Part shown: in pieces, positions 57,078-63,518 of the stretch
Layout of the letters: each line of letters starts with the position of its first letter
Position numbering within the stretch: position 1 is the stretch's first letter
Origin: Promethearchaeota archaeon
GTDB taxonomy: Archaea; Asgardarchaeota; Lokiarchaeia; Sigynarchaeales; SOKP01
Direction of reading: 5' to 3'
DNA: 64,000 bases
Assembly (NCBI GenBank): GCA_019057775.1
Contig: JAHLWT010000260.1
Span: 6,915 to 70,914 of the forward strand
Made by a program: the position numbers and the translations under genes
Notes under the pieces: generated by a model
Databases searched by the model: none
Seen by the model: only the letters and a program-made list of their open reading frames with translations
Told to the model about the DNA's origin: nothing

Positions 57078-57164
57078 ATGTGTGAAAAAATGAAAAAAAA
57101 TCAAAAAAATCCCAGACCAAGATTATTTTATGACCCTGTTTGGAATCAAATGGGAGATCTTTAA
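57078..57164 (+). CDS. tiny ORF A2 (24 or 28 aa)
   Basis: Two in-frame ATGs occur: 57078 (28 aa) and 57090 (24 aa); AAAAAAAGG precedes the first, so I list it. The peptide is basic at the start (KKNQKNPRPRLF) and ends YDPVWNQMGDL before TAA at 57162-57164. It lies 45 bases after A1 in the same cassette. The short acidic-Leu C-terminus (GDL) echoes KDL of A1 and B1, but that is weak evidence for kinship. Not recognised. Confidence 0.4.
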   Translation: MCEKMKKNQKNPRPRLFYDPVWNQMGDL

Positions 57165-57236
57165 TTCTAATATTTTTTAATGTTTGATAAACTATTACTT
57201 TACTTTAAGCTTATTTCATTAGTTTTTCTTTTCCAT

Positions 57237-57298
57237 TGAGAGAATGGGGCGAAAAGGCCTCCTAGTAACACTCGTTGCTAGGAGGTTATACCCTCTCA
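57237..57298 (+). ncRNA. long two-part hairpin between cassettes
   Basis: An inner stem CCTCCTAGTAAC (57258-57269) pairs with 57274-57285 through one G-U pair and a four-base loop (ACTC). An outer stem TGAGAG (57237-57242) pairs with CTCTCA (57293-57298), and GGG/CCC can extend it. The patch is GC-rich in AT-rich surroundings. An overlapping 36-codon frame (57244-57354, starts MGRKGLLV) exists, but pairing explains the sequence better. It may be a small structured RNA or part of a decayed mobile element. Confidence 0.4.
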
Positions 57299-57413
57299 TA
57301 AAAAAATATACCATCCATTTTAATTTCATGATACTATCTAAATCCTCCTTATAACCTTATTCTAACAATGAATTAACTTTGTTGTGAGTTCTCCTGGAAA
57401 CTTAAATGCTTAA

Positions 57414-57515
57414 GATCCATTAAAATTTAATTAGTCCAAAATGAGTACAAGACTCCAGATAAAGTTCCACAACTCAAACTAAATATAACAATGAAATAAT
57501 ATTAAAATTAAGAAA
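57414..57515 (+). promoter_or_regulatory. upstream box, tiny-ORF cassette B
   Basis: Begins GATCCATTAAAATTT and contains GACTCCAGATAAAGTTCC, then ACAACTCAAACTAAATATA, then AACAATGAAATAATAT. It matches the box at 58166 for about 100 bases and the box at 56864 over the core. The CTAAATATA segment could be a TATA box, about 45-60 bases before the start. Confidence 0.5.
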
Positions 57516-57536
57516 AAAAAAACAAAAACAATCGAG

Positions 57537-57638
57537 ATGAAAAGAATGGCAAGTAAAGAAGATAAGAAATGGAAGAAATCTATGGGCTGTTATCTTTTGG
57601 ATGGGAAGAAATTTCAATTCTCATTAAAAGATCTTTAA
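57537..57638 (+). CDS. tiny ORF B1 (33 or 30 aa)
   Basis: ATG at 57537 gives 33 residues; the in-frame ATG at 57546 gives 30 and aligns exactly with A1 (MASKEDKKWKKSMG...KFQFSLKDL). The stop TAA is at 57636-57638, followed by the same T-tract region as in A1. The shared core is EDKKW, a middle YLL and the KFQFSLKDL end. No signal peptide. It lies in front of the 93-residue gene at 57704, as A1 lies in front of A2. Confidence 0.55.
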   Translation: MKRMASKEDKKWKKSMGCYLLDGKKFQFSLKDL

Positions 57639-57703
57639 TTTTACAATATTTTTTTTTAATTTTTTAAAAATTACAAACTAATAAAATTGAGATGATAAAA
57701 TAA

Positions 57704-57985
57704 TTGACTCAACAATTAAAAGAACCAGAAAGAGATTATGAGGGCATAGAATTTCAGGTAGAGAGCTCTGATGGTTCTGATGTAGTTATATCGAGCCAAT
57801 CGAAATTGGAAAATAGGGGAAAAAAAAGAAATTCGCGATTTGCTAAGAAAAAACTGCAAGAATTAGTTGAAGAATCAAGATTTAATCCAAAATACTTTGA
57901 AAACAGAATGACTCTGAAAATAGCTAAACAAAAACAATTGGCTCGATATAATGAAGCCGAGTATAAGAGGGCATCCGGGGTTTAG
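57704..57985 (+). CDS. basic hypothetical protein, TTG start (93 aa)
   Basis: I do not recognise this protein. From TTG at 57704 it reads 93 residues: an acidic N-terminal third (PERDYEGIEFQVESSDGSD) and a strongly basic C-terminal part (KKRNSRFAKKKLQEL and later ENRMTLKIAKQKQLARY). No earlier in-frame ATG is possible, since TAA precedes the TTG. It is 65 bases behind tiny ORF B1 and probably in the same transcript. An 8-bp hairpin follows at 58002-58022. The charge split suggests nucleic-acid binding, which is inference. Confidence 0.5.
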   Translation: MTQQLKEPERDYEGIEFQVESSDGSDVVISSQSKLENRGKKRNSRFAKKKLQELVEESRFNPKYFENRMTLKIAKQKQLARYNEAEYKRASGV

Positions 57986-58001
57986 GTTAGGCTTGTTTTT
58001 T

Positions 58002-58022
58002 GAAGGTTTTTTTTAAACCTTC
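58002..58022 (+). terminator. hairpin after the 93-aa gene
   Basis: GAAGGTTT (58002-58009), loop TTTTT, AAACCTTC (58015-58022): a perfect 8-bp stem 16 bases after the stop. It may end cassette B transcription or protect its 3' end. Confidence 0.45.
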
Positions 58023-58165
58023 TCAAAACTTTCCGATTCTGTCTCCTTATTTCTAATTATGTATTTCTTATTATTATATGATTCAACTATTTTTGAATTA
58101 TCTCTTAAATTTTGATTTATTATCTGATTTTTATTGTAACCAGGATAGAATGCTTTTATTTAAAA

Positions 58166-58270
58166 AATCCATTAATTTTTAAATTGTCCAAATAAAATCC
58201 AAAACTCCATCTGAAGTTCTACAACTCAAACTAAATATAACAATAAAATAATATAAAATTAATAAACAAA
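58166..58270 (+). promoter_or_regulatory. upstream box, tiny-ORF cassette C
   Basis: Begins AATCCATTAATTTTT and contains AAACTCCATCTGAAGTTC, then TACAACTCAAACTAAATA and further matching sequence. It is the closest copy to the box at 57414. AACT...AGTT flanks the core as a small inverted repeat. Confidence 0.5.
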
Positions 58271-58300
58271 ATAAAAAAACAAAAAGAGTGAATAAAAAAA

Positions 58301-58390
58301 ATGAAAACCCCAAATAGAAAGCATGAGAAAGAAAGAATTAAAGCTATGCGAATCAATATAAGAGGACCAGAATATCCTTTTGGTCTTTAA
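58301..58390 (+). CDS. tiny ORF C1 (29 aa)
   Basis: ATG at 58301, TAA at 58388-58390. The peptide is basic at first (MKTPNRKHEKERIKAM) and ends RGPEYPFGL. It does not align clearly with A1 or B1, but it sits behind a homologous upstream box at a similar distance and ends in Leu. No leader peptide. Function unknown; translation is plausible because of the box, not proven. Confidence 0.4.
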   Translation: MKTPNRKHEKERIKAMRINIRGPEYPFGL

Positions 58391-58516
58391 ATGACCTTCT
58401 TTTTTTAAAATTTTTGACTTTTTGAAATTTTTCCTTAAACCGTTTTAAGAGTGAGATATTTGTTAGGTGATTTGAACTTACACCTCAGGAAAAATTTGAA
58501 AAATCAAGTCAAGTTG

Positions 58517-58579
58517 CTGAATTGAAAGATTTACCTCAAGGTAACAATTACAGAAAAAGATCTTTACTCAAAAATTAAA
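58517..58579 (+). repeat. 63-bp direct repeat, copy 1 (with 14-bp dyad)
   Basis: Starts CTGAATTGAAAGATTTACC and contains TTACCTCAAGGTAA (58531-58544), a perfect inverted repeat with a two-base centre, then ends near CTCAAAAATTAAA. It matches 59270-59332 at 62 of 63 positions. The dyad lies about 73 bases before the antitoxin-like start and looks like an operator. The repeat also reads as an open frame (ELKDLPQG..., ending LLKN and stop) in both copies, so it may instead be a duplicated gene end. Confidence 0.7.
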
Positions 58580-58616
58580 TTAATTTAGGTGGGTTTCCTT
58601 TTATTAATTAATCATT

Positions 58617-58850
58617 ATGACTCAAGTTAAATTAGATAAATCTCTGGTTGAAGATTTAATTACTTCAAAATTAAGAATTTTAAAACAATATATAAATGAG
58701 ATTTTAACACGTTGGAATGAATCATCCACTAAAAACTTTTTAGAAAAAGCACGTACGGGAATTTATGACAATGCTGAAGATGATGCTGTGGAATTACAGC
58801 AATTATTATTAGACTATTCAAAATTACAAGAGATTTTAAATAAACTATAA
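58617..58850 (+). CDS. helical small protein, candidate antitoxin (77 aa)
   Basis: A 77-residue, wholly helical protein (SLVEDLITSKLRILKQYINE, then DDAVELQQLLLDYSKLQEIL) with no catalytic motif. It is 22 bases upstream of a TumE-like toxin candidate, in the order expected of an antitoxin-toxin pair. I do not recognise the family; the call comes from position and size. Confidence 0.5.
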   Translation: MTQVKLDKSLVEDLITSKLRILKQYINEILTRWNESSTKNFLEKARTGIYDNAEDDAVELQQLLLDYSKLQEILNKL

Positions 58851-58872
58851 AATTATTTGTAGATGCATTTAA

Positions 58873-59235
58873 ATGGATTCTCGAAAGAATCTTGAATTAG
58901 CACGCAATATTATAATAAAAGACTATAGCACGCTTATAAGGAAAATTATCCTTGATAAAGACCGTCCAGTCTTAAAAGCGGTCTTCAATAATGAAGTTAA
59001 TCTCTATATTCGCTATAACGATTACGGAGAATACTCCTATTCTGTTATTTTTTCTCCTAATCCTGATGATCAAATGCGCTTTGATAATTATGATGATATA
59101 TGGGATGTAAAAACACGTCCTCATCATTTTCATCAGAGAAGAATGCAATCAATTGTAGAAAGTCCGATGATGGGAGAACCAAAGCATGATATTTCTATTC
59201 TTTTAAAAAATATTTTAGATTCTCTTAAGAAATAA
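58873..59235 (+). CDS. TumE/DUF6516-like toxin candidate
   Basis: A 120-residue protein whose core matches the pattern of TumE/DUF6516-type toxins: a beta strand set (NLYIRYNDYGEYSYSVIFSP, 43-62), then RFDN (69-72), PHHFH (83-87) and ESP...I..LL near the end. In that family the His/Arg set is thought to serve a nuclease or nucleotide function. The preceding helical gene is the likely antitoxin. The pair is framed by 63-bp direct repeats. A short open frame continues past the stop into the second repeat. The family assignment is from memory of the pattern, not a search. Confidence 0.55.
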   Translation: MDSRKNLELARNIIIKDYSTLIRKIILDKDRPVLKAVFNNEVNLYIRYNDYGEYSYSVIFSPNPDDQMRFDNYDDIWDVKTRPHHFHQRRMQSIVESPMMGEPKHDISILLKNILDSLKK

Positions 59236-59269
59236 CCTTTTTATAAATTTATTCTTCGGGATTTCACGT

Positions 59270-59332
59270 CTGAATTGAAAGATTTACCTCAAGGTAAGAA
59301 TTACAGAAAAAGATCTTTACTCAAAAATTAAA
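59270..59332 (+). repeat. 63-bp direct repeat, copy 2 (with 14-bp dyad)
   Basis: Matches 58517-58579 with one difference (C to G). The dyad is at 59284-59297. It lies 35 bases after the toxin stop and 157 bases before the Ras-like GTPase gene. After it, TTCCTTAAACTGTTTAAA resembles TTCCTTAAACCGTTTTAAG at 58428-58450, so more than the 63 bases is duplicated. Confidence 0.7.
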
Positions 59333-59488
59333 ACTTTCCTTAAACTGTTTAAATTTTTGAATTTTCATTAGGAAAAGTACCAGTACTAATTTTTTTATAC
59401 AAAAGCTTTAAATTAAAATAAATCTAATCTTAATTTAAAATCTTAATTTAAAGATAACAATTTTACCTCATTTCAGAGAAGAGATTAG

Positions 59489-60049
59489 ATGAACGACGAG
59501 ATAGGAAAGAAATTCAGGTTTAAGATTACCATTATTGGTGATGGAATGGTCGGAAAGACCTCACTAATCAAAAAATTCACAAAAGGTTCGTTTAGACAGG
59601 ATTATGTGAAGACTATAGGAGCCCAATTTTCTGTATATGATAAGGAAATTAATGAGGATAAGATTAGGTTATTATTTTGGGATATTGCTGGTCAAGTAGA
59701 TTTTAATTTTTTACGACCCTCCTTTTTCAATAATAGTCGAGCAGCTATAATCGTCTATTCTTTGGAAGATAGTAATCTCGGAAAAAAAAGTTTTAAGCAT
59801 ATTGTTGATTGGTATAAGGATATCTCGCAACACTGTGGTGAGATTCCTATCGTAATATTTGCGAATAAAGTCGATTTGGTTGATGAGGACAATTTAGATG
59901 ATTCTAAAATCCAAAAATTAGTAGAAAAGCACAACTTTCTTGGGTATTATAAGACAAGTGCTAAAACGGGGAACGGAGTTATTGAAGCTTTTAATGCGAT
60001 TATTGAGAAACTGTATCATAAATATAAGGCATTATCTGCAGAATTATAA
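59489..60049 (+). CDS. Ras/Rab-like small GTPase
   Basis: A 186-residue GTPase, essentially one G domain. G1 GDGMVGKTS (17-25), G2 Thr in VKTIGAQF, G3 WDIAGQ (about 68-73), G4 ANKVDL (about 130), G5 TSAKTG (about 156). The switch residues and the Gln of DIAGQ are intact, so GTP hydrolysis is expected. There is no C-terminal Cys for a lipid anchor. Such eukaryote-like GTPases are abundant in Asgard archaea and probably work with Roadblock or longin partners. ATG with AGAGAAGAG upstream. It borders the accessory island. Confidence 0.93.
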   Translation: MNDEIGKKFRFKITIIGDGMVGKTSLIKKFTKGSFRQDYVKTIGAQFSVYDKEINEDKIRLLFWDIAGQVDFNFLRPSFFNNSRAAIIVYSLEDSNLGKKSFKHIVDWYKDISQHCGEIPIVIFANKVDLVDEDNLDDSKIQKLVEKHNFLGYYKTSAKTGNGVIEAFNAIIEKLYHKYKALSAEL

Positions 60050-60173
60050 CATACTATTGAAAAGTCTTTTAAGGGAAAGGGTTTTTTTCTGTATTAGAAT
60101 TTAGAACAAAGTATCAATTGAAAGGAAATTCAACATCTCAATAGTTCTTACTTAATAAAAAGTATAAGGTAAA

Positions 60174-60302
60174 ATGCCCGATTCAGAATTAGCTCGTGCA
60201 TTGGAACTCATGAATAATGCTTAGGATGAGGAATTAGAATTAGAAACAGTTTTATTATTAGAATATCATCTGTTCCAAAATCTTTTAAATGAGACAATAT
60301 AA
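60174..60302 (+). pseudogene. 42-codon frame interrupted by TAG
   Basis: ATG at 60174 opens 16 codons, then TAG at 60222-60224; the same frame continues for 25 helical codons (DEELELETVLLLEYHLFQNL) to TAA at 60300-60302. The composition on both sides of the TAG looks coding. It could be a small gene broken by one point mutation, a 16-residue peptide, or a read-through/pyrrolysine site. No Pyl machinery is in the window. Confidence 0.35.
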
Positions 60303-60349
60303 TGCCATATTATATGTCAGTAGGTTTTTGGAATTTATAAATTTCAAAT

Positions 60350-60712
60350 GTGAGATTAGTGAATACTGAAGAAAATATTGTTTGGAGTAAATGTAAAAAT
60401 TGTGGATTATTGCAGCATAGCACCCATGTTAGATGTTTAAAATGTAAGAATGATGATTTTGAGAAAGTAGAAGCTTTTGGATCTTGTAAACTACTCACTT
60501 ATACCATCTTGAAAGCACCTCCCGCGGAATTTCGAGATAAAATCTCGTATGCTCTTGGAGTTGTGGAGTTTGAAAATGGTGTAAAAGGGTTAGGTCAACT
60601 CACAACTCAAGATAATTTAAAGATAGGAATGACATTAAAACCAATTTATAAAAAAATTTGTGAAAATTTGGATGGCAAGGAAGTATATACTTATGTATTC
60701 GAACCAAATTAA
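60350..60712 (+). CDS. DUF35 zinc-ribbon/OB-fold protein
   Basis: A 120-residue protein with a rubredoxin-like zinc ribbon (C15, C18, C29, C32) followed by an OB-fold (YALGVVEFENGVKGLGQLTT). DUF35 proteins partner with thiolases and CoA-acylating enzymes in archaea and help transfer acyl groups. Here it stands 8 bases before the acyl-CoA mutase gene and may be translationally linked to it. The start is GTG at 60350 (a second GTG at 60359 is possible); no ATG fits. The thiolases at 50-52 kb are possible partners. Confidence 0.85.
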   Translation: MRLVNTEENIVWSKCKNCGLLQHSTHVRCLKCKNDDFEKVEAFGSCKLLTYTILKAPPAEFRDKISYALGVVEFENGVKGLGQLTTQDNLKIGMTLKPIYKKICENLDGKEVYTYVFEPN

Positions 60713-60720
60713 TCAGATTT

Positions 60721-62412
60721 ATGGAGAATAAAATAATGTTTAAAAATGATGAACTTCAAAAAATTAAAAGCAAAAGGTCTGAATGGGAAGAAAATAATTT
60801 ATCAAAATTTGTCCAAAGAGGAGAGCGAGAGCAAAAATTTGAAACTCCTTCGGGAATTCCTCTAAAAAATGTTTATGGGCCAGAGGATATTGAAGATCTT
60901 GATTATCTAGAGGATCTCGGATTCCCTGGGGCACAACCTTTCACTAGAGGCGTGTATCCAAATATGTATAGAGGACGGATTTGGAGCATGAGACAGTATA
61001 GTGGTTTTGCTGATGCGCGTAAAACGAATGAACGATTTAAGTATTTAGTATCTCAAGGTCAAAAAGGGCTTTCAATAGCTTTTGATCTTCCTACTCAAAT
61101 GGGGTATAATTCAGATAATAAGATTTGTTTAGGTGAAGTAGGACGAATTGGCGTCACTGTTAATTCATTGAAGGATTTCGAAAAGGTTTTTAAAGGTATA
61201 GCTTTAGATAAGATTTCAACCAGTATGACGATAAACGCACCAACATCAATACTATTAGCAATGTATATCGCGATAGGAGAAAAACATGGTGTTAAACAAG
61301 AACAATTAACCGGTACACTTCAAAATGATATTTTGAAAGAATATGTTGCAAGGGGAGCATATATCTATCCCCCCAAGCCATCTTTAAGATTAACCGCAGA
61401 TGTAATTGAATATTGTTCTAAAAATTTGCCAAGATTTAATACAATCAGTATATGTGGTTACCATATGCGTGATGCTGGGAGTACTGCTGTTCAGGAATTA
61501 GCATTTACTTTAGCTGATGGTATTTCATATGTTGAAGAGGTTCTCGAAAGGGGCATTGATATTGATGATTTTGCTCCAAGGTTATCCTTTTTCTTTACCA
61601 CTCATAATAATTTTTTTGAGGAGATCGCGAAATTAAGAGCGGCAAGAAGATTATGGGCGAAACTCATGAAGGATCGGTTTAATGCTAAAAATCCTAACTC
61701 ATTAAGGTTAAGGTTTCACATTCATACTTCGGGGAGCACATTGACAGCCCAACAACCTCAAGTTAATATTATTAGAGCTACTCTTCAATCATTAGCCGCT
61801 ATATTAGGAGGGACTCAATCTCTTCATACTTGTGGCGCTGATGAGGCTTTGGCTATCCCTACTGAAGATTCAGCCAGACTTTCATTAAGAACACAACAAG
61901 TGCTTGCATATGAAACGGGAGTTACGGATGTTGTTGATCCATTAGGTGGATCTTATTATATTGAACATTTGACAAATAAATTAGAAGAGAAAGCATTGGA
62001 ATATATTGATAAAATAGATAAAATGGGTGGCATGCCTGTTGCCATTGAAAATGCTTTTATTCAAAAAGAAATTCTAAATAATGCTTATATGGAACAAAAG
62101 CGGATTGATGATGGAAGTAGAAAAGTCATTGGAGTAAATATATTTTGCACTGATGACGAATATAAAATAGATACGTTCAAATATGATAAGGAATCTGAGA
62201 AAAGAATCAAAGAAGCGCTAAAAAATTTAAAGGAAGTCCGAAATGAAAACTTCGTTAGGGAAAAATTAAAAAAATTAAAAAAAGTTGCTGAGTCTTCTGA
62301 AAATATTATGCCGATTATGATTGAGACAGTTAAAACTTACGCTACTATACAAGAAATTTGCGATGTACTACGAGAAGTATTTGGAGAATATCAGTCTCCT
62401 CAAATATTTTAG
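60721..62412 (+). CDS. mcmA1: acyl-CoA mutase catalytic subunit (methylmalonyl-CoA mutase type)
   Basis: A 563-residue B12-dependent acyl-CoA mutase large domain. Motifs: MRQYSGFADARKTNERF (about 95), GLSIAFDLPTQMGY, GTLQNDILKEYVARGAYIY (about 200), GYHMRDAGSTAVQELAFTL (about 244; catalytic His) and TAQQPQVN...GGTQSLHT (about 340-375). It rearranges methylmalonyl-CoA and succinyl-CoA or a related pair (isobutyryl or ethylmalonyl). The B12-binding domain is missing, as in archaea where it is a separate subunit, which must be encoded elsewhere. With the adjacent 2-oxoacid oxidoreductase it suggests propionate or amino-acid carbon flowing through succinyl-CoA. Confidence 0.92.
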   Translation: MENKIMFKNDELQKIKSKRSEWEENNLSKFVQRGEREQKFETPSGIPLKNVYGPEDIEDLDYLEDLGFPGAQPFTRGVYPNMYRGRIWSMRQYSGFADARKTNERFKYLVSQGQKGLSIAFDLPTQMGYNSDNKICLGEVGRIGVTVNSLKDFEKVFKGIALDKISTSMTINAPTSILLAMYIAIGEKHGVKQEQLTGTLQNDILKEYVARGAYIYPPKPSLRLTADVIEYCSKNLPRFNTISICGYHMRDAGSTAVQELAFTLADGISYVEEVLERGIDIDDFAPRLSFFFTTHNNFFEEIAKLRAARRLWAKLMKDRFNAKNPNSLRLRFHIHTSGSTLTAQQPQVNIIRATLQSLAAILGGTQSLHTCGADEALAIPTEDSARLSLRTQQVLAYETGVTDVVDPLGGSYYIEHLTNKLEEKALEYIDKIDKMGGMPVAIENAFIQKEILNNAYMEQKRIDDGSRKVIGVNIFCTDDEYKIDTFKYDKESEKRIKEALKNLKEVRNENFVREKLKKLKKVAESSENIMPIMIETVKTYATIQEICDVLREVFGEYQSPQIF

Positions 62413-62542
62413 AAACATAATAGTTTTATTATTTTCTGCTTTTTCCTATTTAAATATTTATGTAATGGTGTAGAATTATGGAAGATTATAAATTTGTTTT
62501 ACCATAAAAAATTTCAAGTTACATTTATTATTAGAAATATTC

Positions 62543-63109
62543 ATGAAATTAAAATTGCGATTTTCCGGTCGCGGCGGGCAAGGTATCAAATTTCTGGGAA
62601 GTGTATTAGTTCGAGTTGCAATGGCTGCTGAGTACTATGCAACACTAACAGTTGATTACACACCTTCCGTTCGTGGGGGTCCTATTTTTTGTGATGTTGT
62701 ACTTAGCTCCGAGCCCATTTCTTATCCCTTCTGTGATAAAGACGCTGATATTTTTATTGCACTAGATCAAAAAGGATTTACTCGCGCAAGCGAATGCACT
62801 TGGGAGAAAACTGCGTCATTTATTGATATAAACACGGTTGATAATGCTGAAGAAATCATTCAAAAAGGTACTCTTCACAGGGTTCCGATTACCAAACGAG
62901 CTGATGAGAAAAAAGTTGCTAAAGCTACTAACATACTCTCCTTAGGATTTATTTCTCAATATCTTAGTGATAGAGGGAAGATTGAGATAAAGGAAGAGCA
63001 TTACAGCCAAGTTCTAAATAGTATGCCAGAACGGGTTAGAGACATCAATAATCGAAGCTTTCAGCTCGGAAAAGATTTATATCAAGAGATATTCGTCGAT
63101 TCCACTTGA
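62543..63109 (+). CDS. korC: 2-oxoacid:ferredoxin oxidoreductase, gamma subunit
   Basis: A 188-residue gamma subunit of a pyruvate/2-oxoglutarate:ferredoxin oxidoreductase. The typical start is present (RFSGRGGQGIKFLGSVL, 6-22), and so is the TVDYTPSVRGGPIFCDVV segment. It belongs to the complex that converts a 2-oxoacid plus CoA to acyl-CoA plus CO2 with reduced ferredoxin. Order here is gamma, delta, alpha, with beta presumably beyond the window. Substrate (2-oxoglutarate or another acid) cannot be decided. Confidence 0.9.
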   Translation: MKLKLRFSGRGGQGIKFLGSVLVRVAMAAEYYATLTVDYTPSVRGGPIFCDVVLSSEPISYPFCDKDADIFIALDQKGFTRASECTWEKTASFIDINTVDNAEEIIQKGTLHRVPITKRADEKKVAKATNILSLGFISQYLSDRGKIEIKEEHYSQVLNSMPERVRDINNRSFQLGKDLYQEIFVDST

Positions 63110-63230
63110 AATAGATCCTCTAAAATAGGACTTATGAAAAAGTAAATTAAAATGATAAATTATTATTTTAAAGCAATATTTAAAAAAAATAAGTTATAAG
63201 AGGTTTTCACATAACCAAGAGGAAGAATAA

Positions 63231-63518
63231 ATGTTAAAATCGAAAAGAGTTCCTATCTTAAAACCTCCTCACCTTCAAAAAAAATATGAAGTAATTTTAG
63301 ATTCCGAACATTGCGATGGTTGTGGATTATGTATAGAATTTTGTCCGAAAGAATTATTAGGAACGGATGTTGATAAATTTAACAGTCGCATGCTTCATTA
63401 CGCCGTCATAGTTACCTCAGAAGAATGTGTAGGATGCAGACAGTGCGAACGATTGTGTCCCACAGCTTCAGTATTTATCAAGGAAACGGACATAGAGGAG
63501 GATGCTAGAAATGAATAA
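63231..63518 (+). CDS. korD: 2-oxoacid:ferredoxin oxidoreductase, delta subunit (2x4Fe-4S)
   Basis: A 95-residue ferredoxin-like subunit with two 4Fe-4S motifs: C28, C31, C34, C38 (CDGCGLCIEFCP) and C66, C69, C72, C76 (CVGCRQCERLCP). It transfers electrons from the thiamine centre to ferredoxin. The next subunit starts within its last codons (8-base overlap, ATG at 63511), so the two are coupled. Confidence 0.93.
   Translation: MLKSKRVPILKPPHLQKKYEVILDSEHCDGCGLCIEFCPKELLGTDVDKFNSRMLHYAVIVTSEECVGCRQCERLCPTASVFIKETDIEEDARNE

Noticed and set aside
57244..57354. 36-codon frame beginning MGRKGLLV
   Set aside because: It coincides with the long hairpin; base pairing explains the sequence and no related tiny ORF matches it.
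56940..57638. C-terminal KDL of the tiny peptides as an ER-type retention signal
   Set aside because: KDEL-type sorting needs an endomembrane system and a receptor; the three-residue likeness is too weak to claim.
58517..59332. CRISPR array
   Set aside because: Only two copies of the repeat are present and they are 753 bases apart with genes between; no spacer pattern exists anywhere in the window.
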